A stretch of DNA of 56,455 nt from an uncultured Helicobacter sp. GTDB lineage: Bacteria; Campylobacterota; Campylobacteria; Campylobacterales; Helicobacteraceae. The position numbers and the translations under genes were made by a program. Positions 40,612 to 51,100 of the stretch are shown here, piece after piece. The notes beneath the pieces were generated by a model. The model was not told the DNA's origin and searched no databases. It saw only the letters and a program-made list of their open reading frames with translations. Every line of letters begins with the position of its first letter. Position 1 is the first letter of the stretch. The stretch is from NCBI RefSeq assembly GCF_910577135.1, contig NZ_CAJTLL010000014.1:1-56455 (forward strand), in the 5' to 3' direction.

Positions 40612-41895
40612 CTATTCGTTGCGTAAAACTTGCAAAGTATCTACTAATGATGCTCTCCTTGCAGGATAATACGATGAAAGGCATACGATGATTACCGCAC
40701 CTATGATAGTGAGGCAAAAATCAAGTAAGGATAAGTCAAGGGGTAGCTTTGAGCTACCATATACATCAGCAGGAAGCGAGATGATAGGAAAGGTATCAAG
40801 CACATACATGGCAATGCCTGTAAGAATAATGCCAAAAGCAATACCCCCTAGCCCGATTACATTACCTACCCAAAAAAATATTTTTTTGATTTCTGCTTTA
40901 CTTGCTCCAAGTGAGAGGAGCAGAGCGATTTCTTTACGGCGATTCATTACCACCATAAGCAAGGAGCTAATGATATTAAGACTTGCCATAACGATAATAA
41001 GCATAAGCACAATAAAGAGAGCGCGTTTTTCAAGCTCTAGGGCTGAAAAGAAATTGCCATTTTGTTGCCACCAGCCCTCAATCCCCGCACGAGCAGGAAA
41101 TTCCGTGATTAAAAAATCATTAATAAGCTTAATATCCTGCATAGGATTTTGTGTATAGACGTGTATACCATCATATACGCCCTGCGGCACACGGCGGATT
41201 TTCTGCAATGCTTCTAAATTCGTATAGGTATAAGCCTCATCATACGCTCTCAAGCCAGATTCAAAGAATCCTGCGATAGTGAAACGTTTATTAATAGGCG
41301 TGTAGCTAAAGCCTGAAGGCTCAAGCTGTGTGAAAAATAAATCGAGCTTATCATCCACTTCTAAGCCAAAATGTTCTTCAAAGCCCTTGCCTACGAGGAT
41401 AGAAAATGTCTTTTCTTTAAAGGCGGTGATATGTTGCTCTCTTTGTTTGATTAACTCTTCACTTGAGAGGGTATCACTCGGGTGATTACTCTGTGATTCA
41501 AAGGCTTTGCGCACCACCTCATTGATTTGAGATTCTGCATACATATCCACGCCAAAAACCATTGCCGCATTCATTGTGTTACCCACCTTCCCTACGGCTT
41601 GATAGCGCAAATATGGGCTGAAAAGAAATTGCGGGAAGTGATTTTGCAAGGCGTGTAGTATCTCATCATCAAGCCCCGTATACGTCGTAGAGTATATACT
41701 TAGAGGATAATTCATCACAAAAAGTTTGCGCTCAAACTCCTTTGACATGCCATTCATAATTGCCATTGCTATACATAGCACCATCACGCCTACACCCACG
41801 CCAAAAAATGCAAGCAAAGCAGTGATAGAGATAAAGGGCTGTGTCTTATCAAATCGCAAATAGCGGGGCAAAAGATAGAGAGTAAGCGTTTTCAT
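40612..41895 (-). CDS. LolC/LolE-type lipoprotein-releasing ABC permease
   Basis: The 427-aa inner-membrane protein has four transmembrane spans: one N-terminal (SITALLAFFGVGVGVMVLCI near 23-42) and three C-terminal (FIVLMLIIVMASLNIISSLL, VIGLGGIAFGIILTGIAMYV, FCLTIIGAVIIVCLSS), with a large periplasmic domain between. LolCDE hands outer-membrane lipoproteins to LolA. Its start shares TAATG with the secA stop, and lolA is divergent just beyond secA. A single LolC/E form is usual in this group. Confidence 0.9.
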   Translation of the reverse strand: MKTLTLYLLPRYLRFDKTQPFISITALLAFFGVGVGVMVLCIAMAIMNGMSKEFERKLFVMNYPLSIYSTTYTGLDDEILHALQNHFPQFLFSPYLRYQAVGKVGNTMNAAMVFGVDMYAESQINEVVRKAFESQSNHPSDTLSSEELIKQREQHITAFKEKTFSILVGKGFEEHFGLEVDDKLDLFFTQLEPSGFSYTPINKRFTIAGFFESGLRAYDEAYTYTNLEALQKIRRVPQGVYDGIHVYTQNPMQDIKLINDFLITEFPARAGIEGWWQQNGNFFSALELEKRALFIVLMLIIVMASLNIISSLLMVVMNRRKEIALLLSLGASKAEIKKIFFWVGNVIGLGGIAFGIILTGIAMYVLDTFPIISLPADVYGSSKLPLDLSLLDFCLTIIGAVIIVCLSSYYPARRASLVDTLQVLRNE

Positions 41896-44444
41896 TAAGC
41901 TAATAATCCCTTTTTAGGTCCGCTTTTGCCGTGGCAGAGCTTATATTTCTTACCACTTCCGCAAGGACAAAGCTCATTGCGCGAGATTTTTACTTTTGAG
42001 GTGGTAGAGGCATTTGAATTAAAATCTTGCAAATCCTCCTCTAGCTCCTCTTGCATATTTTTTAGCATTTTATCTGCCGCGCTTTCCTCCTGCTCTCTTA
42101 GTTGGATAATGTGCAGCATTTTAGTCGTTTCAATTTTAAGATTCTCTACAAACTCTAAAAACAGATTGTAGCTTTCTTTTTTGTATTCAATCAATGGGTC
42201 TTTTTGATTATATCCGCGCAAACCTATGCCTGTTTTGAGATTATCCATTGTATAGAGATGTTCTCTCCACGAGCTATCAAGCACCTGCAAATAGATAATG
42301 CGCTCAATCTGAGCCCTATGTGTGCTATCGAGCTTTGACATTTTACCTTCATAGCTTTCACTCATTTGCGTGATAAGCTTTTGGAGTAATTCATCATATT
42401 CTAAGTCCTCACAATCTCCCAAATCAAGCCCTAAGTCCTCACTCACTTGAGCCTTAAGCGATGAGATATTGAAATTACTGCTATCATCACCGGGCAGAAT
42501 CTGTGCCTTATAAAGCAGGGATTGCGCAGTGATGTCGCGATTGGTAATGATACGCTCATTCAAAGAATAGTTTTCGTCAAGCAATTCATTCCGGAGCTTA
42601 TACACTGCCTTGCGCTGCTCATTAGCGACATCATCATATTCAAGCAGATGTTTGCGTGATTCAAAATGGAGATTTTCTACCTTTTTTTGTGCGCTCTCAA
42701 CAGAGCGAGTAACAAGGCTAGATTCTATATGTTCACCATCTTTCAGTCCAAGCCGCTCCATAATGCCCTTAATCTTATCGCTTCCAAAGATTCTAAGCAA
42801 AGAATCTTCAAGACTTAGGTAAAATTGACTAACTCCTGGGTCGCCTTGTCTCCCGGCTCTCCCGCGTAATTGATTGTCGATACGTCTGCTCTCGTGCCTT
42901 TCTGTGCCGATGATGTATAATCCCCCCAATTCGCGTATTTCATCATTGATTTTAATATCCACGCCACGTCCAGCCATATTCGTAGCAATCGTAACCGCCC
43001 CTTTCATCCCTGCATCTTTAATGATTTCTGCTTCTTTGCTATGCTGCTTGGCATTTAGGACGGTATGGGGGATTCTCTGTTTTTTAAGGAGTTCGTGAAG
43101 CACCTCACTTTTTTCAATACTTGCTGTCCCTACAAGCACAGGCTGTCCCTTTTTGTGAAGCTCAGTAATCTTAGTAATTAGGGCATTAAACTTCTCTCTC
43201 TCACTTTTATAGATAAGGTCATTTAAATCTTTGCGTTGCACGGGAATATTGGTAGGGATACTCACCACCTCAAGATTATAGATTTGTAGAAATTCACTCG
43301 CCTCTGTTTGCGCTGTGCCTGTCATACCCGATAATTTTTCATAAAGGCGGAAGTAGTTTTGAAATGTAATATCAGCTAAAGTTTGGCTCTCCTCTTTAAT
43401 ATCTACCTTTTCTTTTGCCTCAATGGCTTGGTGTAGCCCCTCGCTAAAGCGTCTGCCTTCACTCAAACGCCCGGTAAATTCATCAACGATAACCACCTCA
43501 TTATCCTGCACGACATAATCTTTGTCTTTGATAAAGAGATAATTTGCCTTTAGGGCTTGGTCTAAATGATGAGAGAGCGTGGCATTTTCGATACTATAGA
43601 GATTATCAACTTTGAAAAGCGATTCAGCTTTTTTGATACCCTCCTCATTAAGCAAAATGACACGATTTTTTTCATCAATGTTAAAATCCACTTCATTTTG
43701 AAGCTTTTGAGCTACACTATTAGCAAGTTGATAATGCTCTAGAGTGCGATTTACAGGTCCAGAGATAATAAGCGGTGTGCGTGCCTCATCAATAAGGATA
43801 GAATCCACTTCATCAATGATGACAAAATAATGCTCTCTTTGCACTTTTTGTGTAAGGTCATATTTCATATTATCCCGCAAATAGTCAAAGCCAAATTCAT
43901 TATTTGTGCCATACACGACATCACAGGCATAGGCTTGCAAACGTTGGTTATCATCGTGGATATCGCTAGTGATAATGCCAACAGAAAATCCTAGAAAGTT
44001 ATAAAGGGGCTCTAGCTCCTTTGCATCGCGTTGAGCGAGATAGTCATTAACGGTAACGACATGCACACCCCTGCCACAAAGGGCATTGAGACAGACTGCG
44101 AGTGTGGCTACAAGCGTTTTTCCTTCACCCGTTTTCATTTCTGCAATGTGTCCGTTATTTAGCACCATACCACCGATAAGCTGCACATCAAAATGACGCA
44201 TACCTAATGTCCGCTTACTTGCCTCACGTGTGATGGCAAAGCTTTTGTGAAGCACTCCTTGCAAAGAATCCTCACCATTTTGCACCCGCTCTTTTAATTC
44301 GCTAAACGCATTTTGGAGTGCCTCATCGCTTAAGCTTTCATAAGTGGATTCTAAGGCATTAATTTTTTGGACTTCTTTGCGATATTGTTTAATAAGTTTA
44401 TTGTTACGAGAACCTAAAAAAGTTGATACAAGTGTTTTTAGCAT
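41895..44444 (-). CDS. secA: SecA, preprotein translocase ATPase
   Basis: SecA drives protein export through SecYEG using ATP. The 849-aa length is typical. Visible are [11 protein letters not shown] (Walker A, near 103), [17 protein letters not shown] (DEAD motif region, near 207), [14 protein letters not shown] near 178, [24 protein letters not shown] near 530, and the C-terminal zinc motif [14 protein letters not shown]. It is divergent from lolA and coupled to the LolC/E gene. Confidence 0.98.
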   Translation of the reverse strand: MLKTLVSTFLGSRNNKLIKQYRKEVQKINALESTYESLSDEALQNAFSELKERVQNGEDSLQGVLHKSFAITREASKRTLGMRHFDVQLIGGMVLNNGHIAEMKTGEGKTLVATLAVCLNALCGRGVHVVTVNDYLAQRDAKELEPLYNFLGFSVGIITSDIHDDNQRLQAYACDVVYGTNNEFGFDYLRDNMKYDLTQKVQREHYFVIIDEVDSILIDEARTPLIISGPVNRTLEHYQLANSVAQKLQNEVDFNIDEKNRVILLNEEGIKKAESLFKVDNLYSIENATLSHHLDQALKANYLFIKDKDYVVQDNEVVIVDEFTGRLSEGRRFSEGLHQAIEAKEKVDIKEESQTLADITFQNYFRLYEKLSGMTGTAQTEASEFLQIYNLEVVSIPTNIPVQRKDLNDLIYKSEREKFNALITKITELHKKGQPVLVGTASIEKSEVLHELLKKQRIPHTVLNAKQHSKEAEIIKDAGMKGAVTIATNMAGRGVDIKINDEIRELGGLYIIGTERHESRRIDNQLRGRAGRQGDPGVSQFYLSLEDSLLRIFGSDKIKGIMERLGLKDGEHIESSLVTRSVESAQKKVENLHFESRKHLLEYDDVANEQRKAVYKLRNELLDENYSLNERIITNRDITAQSLLYKAQILPGDDSSNFNISSLKAQVSEDLGLDLGDCEDLEYDELLQKLITQMSESYEGKMSKLDSTHRAQIERIIYLQVLDSSWREHLYTMDNLKTGIGLRGYNQKDPLIEYKKESYNLFLEFVENLKIETTKMLHIIQLREQEESAADKMLKNMQEELEEDLQDFNSNASTTSKVKISRNELCPCGSGKKYKLCHGKSGPKKGLLA

Positions 44445-44545
44445 AAATGAAGCCTTTTTGGTAAGAAATTGGGCGTAATTCTAACATACTTTAATATACT
44501 TTGGTAGAATCTCACATTTTAATTTAAGGGTGAAGGATTGTGTAA

Positions 44546-45085
44546 ATGCGTGTATTAATCATAAGTGTGATAATGCTACTAGGCTACTGCGGGACGCTCT
44601 TTGCGTGGGGAGAGAATCTCAAAAGCATAGAGGCAGATTTTGAGCAATATATTGAAAATGATGATGGCACGAGCGTGTATTATAAAGGCAAGATTCTAGG
44701 CAAATCTCCTAATAAAGTAAAATGGGATTATCAAATGCCCTTTAAAAAAGAAATTTATATGAATGATAATAAGGTGATTATTTATGAGCCGAGTTTGGAG
44801 CAGGTAAGCCACTCGACTTTAAGGACAAATAGTGATTTTATATCGATTATCAAATCGGCTAAAAAGCAAGATGATGGGAGCTATCACACGCAGGTTGATG
44901 GCGTGGAGTATGTGCTGTTTGTGGATAAAAATGACAAGCCAGAACGTATTAACTTTGTAGATTCTATGGGGGCAAAAAGCACATTGAAATTAAGCAACGT
45001 GAAGCTTAATACTATAATAAATGATAAGGTATTTGATTTTGTTACGCCAGAGGGTGTGGAGGTTGTTGAGCTTAAAATGCGTTAG
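44546..45085 (+). CDS. lolA: LolA, periplasmic lipoprotein carrier
   Basis: The 179-aa protein has a signal peptide (MLLGYCGTLFAW at about 9-20) and the LolA fold with IEADFEQYIEN near 29-39, GKSPNKVKWDYQMPFKKEIY near 53-72 and VIIYEPSLEQ. It ferries lipoproteins from LolCDE across the periplasm. It is divergent from secA, separated by about 100 bp, with weak ribosome signals. Confidence 0.9.
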   Translation: MRVLIISVIMLLGYCGTLFAWGENLKSIEADFEQYIENDDGTSVYYKGKILGKSPNKVKWDYQMPFKKEIYMNDNKVIIYEPSLEQVSHSTLRTNSDFISIIKSAKKQDDGSYHTQVDGVEYVLFVDKNDKPERINFVDSMGAKSTLKLSNVKLNTIINDKVFDFVTPEGVEVVELKMR

Positions 45086-45191
45086 CGATATAAATCTCTA
45101 TAAAGGGGGTATATCCTCAAACACTTCGCGCAAATATGGCGGCTTAATAAGCCACCACAACAAAGGTATAATAAAAATATAAGGAGTGAAG
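45086..45191 (+). promoter_or_regulatory. lolA-trpE gap: dispersed repeat, hairpin and promoter
   Basis: A copy of the roughly 28-bp dispersed repeat (45109-45138; first copy 8679-8707) is followed by a hairpin GGCTT-AAT-AAGCC (45141-45153) and a TATAAT at 45167-45172 that likely serves trpE. No Trp-rich leader peptide is visible. Confidence 0.5.
45109..45138. repeat. Dispersed repeat, copy 2
   Basis: Matches 8679-8707 with core ATATCCTC(A/G)AACACTTCG. Both copies are in host intergenic DNA on the plus strand. Confidence 0.55.
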
Positions 45192-46700
45192 ATGTTTGAT
45201 TTTAAAAATGCCAATAAGGCGGTGATAGCACATAAAGAAATGTTGTGCGACAATCTCACGCCTTTAGCGGTGCTAGGGGCGTTAAATGCAAAAATGCTTT
45301 TAGAATCTGCCTATAATGAAACAGGCAAGGATAGATATTCCATTATGATTTTATGTGAGGCTTTTTGCGTTTATAAGGAAAATGGAGCATACATACTTGT
45401 ATGCAACAATCAAAAAATGCTCTTAAGCGAGGCTCTAGCAGGATATGAGGTGAAAATCCCCGATAAAAGCGCAGATAATCCCTTTAAGCAAGATGGTTTT
45501 TTGGAATCTCTTGCTCTTGTGCGCACTCTAGCTCCCAATCCACAAGGGATAACCCCGCACGATTTGCCCTTGCCACTTGGTGGAGCAGGGTATATAGGAT
45601 ATGAGTTTTTTGCTGAAATCGAGGAAGTCAGCTTTCACAATCCCCCGCTTTATGAAGCACCTGAATGTGCCTTTATATTTGGGCGGGATTTTTTGATTTT
45701 TGATCATCTTTTTGATAGGCTACATATTGTGAGTGTGGGCTATGCTAATGAGTGCGAAAAGATAGAGCCTATGCAGAGGGTAGAAAAGATTATTACTACT
45801 TTGCGATCTCTATCACCATCTCCAACATCATTTGATAGTAGCGCATTTTCAGGGGATTACACGATACAAAATGCTACTACACGAAGCGAGTATGAAGCAA
45901 TGGTTGTAGCGATTAAAGAGGCGATTTATCGAGGCGATTTGCTCCAATGTGTGCCAAGCCAATATATGAATGTCGCCTCTGCTTTGCCTCCATTAGAGGC
46001 GTATCGCCACCTCCGCCATCTCAATCCTAGCCCATATATGTTTTATTATCAATTTGAAAATTTTGTCGTTTTGGGGGCTAGTCCGGAAATTATGATACGG
46101 CTTAAAACTCAAGAGGGACGCGCACTTTTTGCTATCCGCCCTATTGCTGGCACTCGTCCTAGAGGAGAGAGCGTAGCGCGGGATTTAGAGCTTGAAAAAG
46201 AGCTTTTAAATGATGAAAAAGAGAATGCAGAGCATTTAATGCTACTTGATTTAGCGCGGAATGACGCTGGAAAAGTCAGCATAGGAGGGGGCGTGGAGGT
46301 AATGGCAAGAAATAAGATTGAACGATACTCTCACGTAATGCATATTGTTTCAGCAGTGCAGGGAGAGCTAGATACAGAGCGATTTAGCAAACGCGATGCG
46401 CTCAAGGCGGCATTTCCTGCAGGGACACTATCAGGAGCACCTAAGATTCAAGCCATTAAAACTATCGAATCTTTAGAAAGCCATTCGCGTGGCATATATG
46501 GTGGTGCGATAGGGTATTTTACTTATGATGAGGATATGGATTTTGCCATTGCTATTCGCACAGCAGTGTATCAAAATGGCATATATTATTTGCGCTCTGG
46601 CGCGGGCATTGTGCAAGATTCTATCCCTAGCACGGAGTATATGGAGACACAAAGCAAAGTCCGCTCACAAATCAGTATGCTTACAAAGGATAACAAATGA
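45192..46700 (+). CDS. trpE: Anthranilate synthase component I
   Basis: TrpE converts chorismate to anthranilate, the first step of tryptophan synthesis. The 502-aa protein (ATG at 45192 behind AAGGAG) has the chorismate-binding core: CVPSQYM near 254, PYMFYYQFENFVVLGASPEI near 282-301, IRPIAGTRPRGE near 313-324, HLMLLDLARND near 350-360, and GTLSGAPKIQAI. It is coupled by 4 bp to trpGD. The other trp genes do not follow, so the pathway is split. Confidence 0.95.
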   Translation: MFDFKNANKAVIAHKEMLCDNLTPLAVLGALNAKMLLESAYNETGKDRYSIMILCEAFCVYKENGAYILVCNNQKMLLSEALAGYEVKIPDKSADNPFKQDGFLESLALVRTLAPNPQGITPHDLPLPLGGAGYIGYEFFAEIEEVSFHNPPLYEAPECAFIFGRDFLIFDHLFDRLHIVSVGYANECEKIEPMQRVEKIITTLRSLSPSPTSFDSSAFSGDYTIQNATTRSEYEAMVVAIKEAIYRGDLLQCVPSQYMNVASALPPLEAYRHLRHLNPSPYMFYYQFENFVVLGASPEIMIRLKTQEGRALFAIRPIAGTRPRGESVARDLELEKELLNDEKENAEHLMLLDLARNDAGKVSIGGGVEVMARNKIERYSHVMHIVSAVQGELDTERFSKRDALKAAFPAGTLSGAPKIQAIKTIESLESHSRGIYGGAIGYFTYDEDMDFAIAIRTAVYQNGIYYLRSGAGIVQDSIPSTEYMETQSKVRSQISMLTKDNK

Positions 46701-48304
46701 TTTTGCTTATAGATAATTATGATTCTTTTACCTACAATATTTATCAGGCATTTTATCGCTTTGGATTTCCTATTAATGTCGTAAGGAGTGATAAGATTAG
46801 CATTGAAGAGATACGTGCCCTTTCTCCGCAATACATCATCATTGGTCCTGGTCCCAAAACGCCACAAGAAGCGGGGATTTCTATCCAAATCGTGCAGGAA
46901 TTGCAAGGTGTGTATCCTATTTTGGGAATCTGTTTGGGGCATCAGGCGATTATGGCGGCTTTTGGTATGGATATTGTTAATGCAAAGCATATCGTGCACG
47001 GTAAGGTCGAACCTTTACATCATAATCAAAAAGGGCTTTTCCGTCATATTAAGCCACTCACACCTATTGTGCGCTACCATTCTTTGGTAGGAGAGGTTCA
47101 TCAGCTACCTGAATGCTTTGAAGTAAGCGCGTGGAGTGAAGATGGCGAGATTATGGCGATTGAGCATAAGAGCTATCAGCTTATGGGAGTGCAGTTTCAC
47201 CCTGAATCGATTGGCACAATAGAGGGCGAGAAAATGCTTTTAAACTTTTTGCATTACACACGTGAGATTATCCCTATAAAGCAATATCTTAAAAGCACTA
47301 TGCAGGGAGAGAATCTTAACTTTAAACAAGCCTGTGATGTGATGGATGAGATTACAGAGGGTAATATGAGCGATGCACAGATAGGGAGCATTCTCACAAG
47401 TCTTGAGATTAAGGGTGTGAATGCGGAGGAATTGGCCGGGTTTGCAAGTGTGCTCAAAAAAAAGGCGATAGCCTTTCCTCTCCCGCTAAGCGATGAAGTG
47501 CGGCTAGATATGGTAGGCACGGGCAGCAGTCCTAATAAAACCTTTAATGTCTCTACCACAAGCGCATTACTTTTAGCCACAGCGGGAGTAAAAGTTATTA
47601 AACACGGCAATAGAGCTGTTACATCAAAGTCCGGTTCGGCGGATTTACTTCAGGCATTGGGCGTGAATGTCGATATGGACGCGCAAACTTGCAAATATGT
47701 GTATGATAATATAGGCATTACTTTTTTATTTGCGCAGAAGTTTCACGCTGCTATGCGATTTGCTGCTCCGGCTAGAGCGTCTCTAGGCTTTAGAACGATA
47801 TTTAATCTTATTGGTCCTCTTTCAAATCCGGCGAGTGTTACCCATCAATTTATTGGCGTTTTTGACAAATCTTACACGGAGATTATGGCACAAGCGCTTG
47901 ATATTTTGGGGATTCAAAGGGCGATGGTGGTAAGTGGATTTGATTGCTATGATGAGATTTCACTCTGTGCGCCTACGCAGATTACCGAGCTTGATAGGGG
48001 TAATATACACACATATGTGTTTAATCCTAATGAGGTGGGGCTAGATTTTGCTTCTTTTGCGGAGCTAAAGGGTGGAGATGTAGCAGAGAATAAGTGTATC
48101 AGCCTTGATATTTTTAATGCCACCGCGCCTAATTCTCCTAAGACACAGCTTGTCGCACTCAATACTGGCGCAGCACTCTATCTTGCTGGGAAGGCAAAGG
48201 ATATAAAAGAGGGATATTTCTTAGCACAAGAGATTATCGCATCTAAGCGAGTTTTTGAGGTGCTAGAGAAATTTGTGAGATTAAGCCATAAGAGAGATAA
48301 ATAA
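46697..48304 (+). CDS. trpGD: Fused TrpG-TrpD (glutamine amidotransferase / anthranilate phosphoribosyltransferase)
   Basis: The 535-aa protein carries TrpG at about 1-190 (LIDNYDSFTYN, GPGPKTP, catalytic Cys in GICLGHQ near 77, and VQFHPES) and TrpD at about 200-535 (MVGTGSSPNKTFNVST phosphate loop near 274, KHGNRAVTSKSGSADLL, RTIFNLIGPLSNP). It supplies ammonia to TrpE and transfers phosphoribose to anthranilate. The TrpG-TrpD fusion is known in several proteobacteria. The next gene is convergent, so the operon ends here. Confidence 0.95.
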   Translation: MILLIDNYDSFTYNIYQAFYRFGFPINVVRSDKISIEEIRALSPQYIIIGPGPKTPQEAGISIQIVQELQGVYPILGICLGHQAIMAAFGMDIVNAKHIVHGKVEPLHHNQKGLFRHIKPLTPIVRYHSLVGEVHQLPECFEVSAWSEDGEIMAIEHKSYQLMGVQFHPESIGTIEGEKMLLNFLHYTREIIPIKQYLKSTMQGENLNFKQACDVMDEITEGNMSDAQIGSILTSLEIKGVNAEELAGFASVLKKKAIAFPLPLSDEVRLDMVGTGSSPNKTFNVSTTSALLLATAGVKVIKHGNRAVTSKSGSADLLQALGVNVDMDAQTCKYVYDNIGITFLFAQKFHAAMRFAAPARASLGFRTIFNLIGPLSNPASVTHQFIGVFDKSYTEIMAQALDILGIQRAMVVSGFDCYDEISLCAPTQITELDRGNIHTYVFNPNEVGLDFASFAELKGGDVAENKCISLDIFNATAPNSPKTQLVALNTGAALYLAGKAKDIKEGYFLAQEIIASKRVFEVLEKFVRLSHKRDK

Positions 48305-48473
48305 GCTATTCTTAATTTCTAACAAATTAATTTTGAATTGTATCAGTAAGTTATAATAGAAACTTTACGCTTTAAGAACATACTTACAACCAATAGGCGC
48401 ACACGAGAGGCTTTATTTTAAGTGCGTGAAACCATTACGGAGTTTTAGCTTAATAGCAAAGGTAGAGTAAATC
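48305..48473. other. Convergent intergenic region
   Basis: About 170 bp between trpGD and the DUF4105 gene. A TATAAT at 48352-48357 on the plus strand faces a segment with GCGCAC...GTGCGT pairing (about 48397-48428), so a small RNA is possible but unsupported otherwise. No clear terminator found. Confidence 0.3.
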
Positions 48474-50456
48474 CTAAAAATACAGCCTTACGCCTAGCAT
48501 TGATGTAGGCTGTGTCAAGTTCTGTGTGTCATTTTTTAGCATTTGCATACGTGCGATAAGCGCGAGATTGTGCTTGAGATTTATACTAAAAGTGGTATCG
48601 AACAGGTGGCTAAAATGCGTGGGGCTGTATGTTTTAAGCTTGTATTCTAATGTGGCTTTGAGGCGGTTATTATCCTGCAGGACAATGCCTAGCACGGCAT
48701 TAAGCGCGAAATCTGCCCTGCGGAAGCTATCGATAAAGAAGGTCGGCTCAAGGAAATAGTATGTATAAGCGACATCACCTATTTGATGGCTCAAGCCCCC
48801 ACCAAATGCGGCAAAATAGTGCAAATGCTCATCATAAAAGCTACGATTAAAGCCTGTTTCAAGCCGATAAGAAAAGGGTTTAAAGAATTTACCTCTAGGC
48901 GCGATAGAGGCGACAGAGAGGATATTAAGTTCATAGAGACTAAAGGCAACTTTAGGCGTTTTGCTCGTATCATAATAGCCTAGAATCCGCATAAACTCGA
49001 TTTGTGCGCCTTTGAGATAGCCTTTGTCATTATCGGTAATATCGTGGTAGGCGATTCTAAAATCAATGGCAGGGTGAATGCCTTGTGTGTTTGCAAGGAT
49101 TAGTGGCGTAATGCGTAAGCCTTGATTTGCCTCTAGTGGATTGGCATGGATATTAAGCGCAGGGGGTGTATTTGCACCAAGTTTTGAGCGTGTGGAGGCA
49201 AGGTCGTAGGCGATTTGTGTGTAATCTTCGTGTTTTAGTTTGCCATTGAGGTAGTAATACTCGCTTAGTTCAAGGGCAGATTCTAGTGTGTATTGCTTAT
49301 CTTGAAGGGAGAGTTTGCTATCATCAAGCACACTTTGGGGGGTGGCTTTCCCACGTGAAAGCGATTTGGCAAGTGAGATAGAATGAGAATCCATCACTTT
49401 TTCATAAGAGAGGAGTTTGCTACGTTTGCTAGGGCGATAGGCTATATCGTTAATAAGCCCTGCTTTTTGAAAAGCAAAAAGTGTCTCTGGAGGATTGACT
49501 TGATAGATAAATTCTTTGCGTAGATTGAGGCTTTTTCGCGCAACTTCAAGTAGCCACAAGATATTATAAGAACAGTTACGATGAAAGAAGTAATAGTAAC
49601 TAAAGGCATCGCTTAACTCCCAAATGTGATTGTATAATCGCTTTATTTCTTCAGGTGTAAAATTTAGCTCATATTCCCACATATCACGGGTTTCTACATT
49701 GGAATATTCTTCGATTTTATCATAATAGGGCAGGATAGAGTAGCTCCCCGTGTAGAATCCAAAAAGTCCTTTAAAGGCGAAACTAATGGCATCAACTTGG
49801 TTAGGGTCGGCATCGGCTTGGTAATTGATAGCAAAGGCAAGCAGACGGGATTCAAACACAGAATCAAGTAGTAAGAATGTATGTCCAAACATCGAGGCGG
49901 GAGAGTTGATATGTGCTGTGGGAAAGACGATACTTGCCTTTGTGGGGGCAATATAGTCATACATTGCCTTAAATTCCGCACATTCAAGTTGAGGGAGATT
50001 TTTAAAATCTAAATGCGATGAAAGGAATGCAAGACGGGCAGGAAAGCGACAAATAGCGTGATAGTCTGCTGCTTCAATAGAACGTGTAGGGAGATTGATA
50101 TTATTTTCTTTAAATTCTACAATCTGCTTCATACGTCGCTCTTTGATAGCTTCAGGCACAGCCACTTGCGAGAGAGCTTGATAGAAAGCGATAATAGTCG
50201 CTTCTAGTTCATCTTGTGCGAGATTGCGCGAGGATTTGAAATTAGGTGTGAGAAAAAAGTAGGGTGAGATAATCTCACTTTTGTGCTTATTGATATGCAA
50301 AAGCGTTTTCCATTCCTTAGAATCGGCAAGCTTTAGAGCTTTAGCTTGAGCGATAAGTTCATTAATATGTGCGCTGTGGGAATCTTGTGCATAGAGATAA
50401 GCACAAAGTATAAAAAACATCATAATGGGGCGGAAAATATATGTGTGAAAATCCAA
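48474..50456 (-). CDS. DUF4105 outer-membrane/periplasmic protein
   Basis: The 660-aa protein has a signal peptide (MMFFILCAYLYAQ), a central DUF4105 domain (about 170-320: ASMFGHTFLLLDS with LLAFAINYQADAD, then FFHRNCSYNILWLL) and a C-terminal beta-barrel-like half ending in RLYF, an outer-membrane signature. DUF4105 has a Cys/His arrangement suggestive of a protease-like fold, but function is unknown. The start used is a TTG with AAGG upstream; an ATG 33 bp downstream (50423) is an alternative. Confidence 0.8.
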   Translation of the reverse strand: MDFHTYIFRPIMMFFILCAYLYAQDSHSAHINELIAQAKALKLADSKEWKTLLHINKHKSEIISPYFFLTPNFKSSRNLAQDELEATIIAFYQALSQVAVPEAIKERRMKQIVEFKENNINLPTRSIEAADYHAICRFPARLAFLSSHLDFKNLPQLECAEFKAMYDYIAPTKASIVFPTAHINSPASMFGHTFLLLDSVFESRLLAFAINYQADADPNQVDAISFAFKGLFGFYTGSYSILPYYDKIEEYSNVETRDMWEYELNFTPEEIKRLYNHIWELSDAFSYYYFFHRNCSYNILWLLEVARKSLNLRKEFIYQVNPPETLFAFQKAGLINDIAYRPSKRSKLLSYEKVMDSHSISLAKSLSRGKATPQSVLDDSKLSLQDKQYTLESALELSEYYYLNGKLKHEDYTQIAYDLASTRSKLGANTPPALNIHANPLEANQGLRITPLILANTQGIHPAIDFRIAYHDITDNDKGYLKGAQIEFMRILGYYDTSKTPKVAFSLYELNILSVASIAPRGKFFKPFSYRLETGFNRSFYDEHLHYFAAFGGGLSHQIGDVAYTYYFLEPTFFIDSFRRADFALNAVLGIVLQDNNRLKATLEYKLKTYSPTHFSHLFDTTFSINLKHNLALIARMQMLKNDTQNLTQPTSMLGVRLYF

Positions 50457-50531
50457 AATACAACCTTAAAATCAAAGCAGTTTAAGCAGAAAGAGGCGCA
50501 TATATGAAAGATTCATATATGCAAAAAAAGA

Positions 50532-50969
50532 TTAGAGATTTGCTGCTCCATCAAGCACATCGGCACTTTGCGCATCTTTGCTTGTGTAGAGTTTATGATA
50601 ATTTTCTTGAAGTGCTACTTTGAAAGCTTCTTTGTCGCTTACATTGAGGAGCTCTACAAGTGTGTCAAGGTGTTCGCCTCGCCCTTGTGCGATTTCTTGA
50701 GAAAGTGCGTCCATATTCGCAGCTACAAATTCTTCTGTGCGGCTATCCATAGCGACTTTTCCACTTTTACAGCCAGAAGTTCCAGAAGTGATACCAAAAG
50801 TTTGATTAAAAAATGTAGCGTTAGTAGTTGCTTGTAGGACGTTCCATAAAATCCCTTTTTTATCAATAATGAGCGAACCAAGTCCGCAACCTGTATTTGT
50901 ATTTGCTGCAGCTAATGCACCGCTTACTAAACCTGTGCTAAGTACTAAACTAACAAGAATTTTTTTCAT
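50532..50969 (-). CDS. DUF3015 family exported protein
   Basis: The 145-aa protein has a clean signal peptide (KKILVSLVLSTGLVSGALAA) and the DUF3015 pattern: NTGCGLGSLIIDKKGILWNV (about 25-44), ATTNATFFNQTFGITSGTSG (about 47-66), then CKSG, with two cysteines that could form a disulfide. AAAGGA precedes the ATG. DUF3015 proteins are periplasmic and of unknown function. Confidence 0.85.
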   Translation of the reverse strand: MKKILVSLVLSTGLVSGALAAANTNTGCGLGSLIIDKKGILWNVLQATTNATFFNQTFGITSGTSGCKSGKVAMDSRTEEFVAANMDALSQEIAQGRGEHLDTLVELLNVSDKEAFKVALQENYHKLYTSKDAQSADVLDGAANL

Positions 50970-51100
50970 CGTTTGTCCTTTGAAAAGATATTTGTTCCTT
51001 TGTGAAACGCGCTATTGTATCTTAAAAAACGTTAAATACTTTTTAAATTTATTGCTGATTTGTATGGCTTGTGGGATTTATTGTAAGTTTTTATTTTTCT

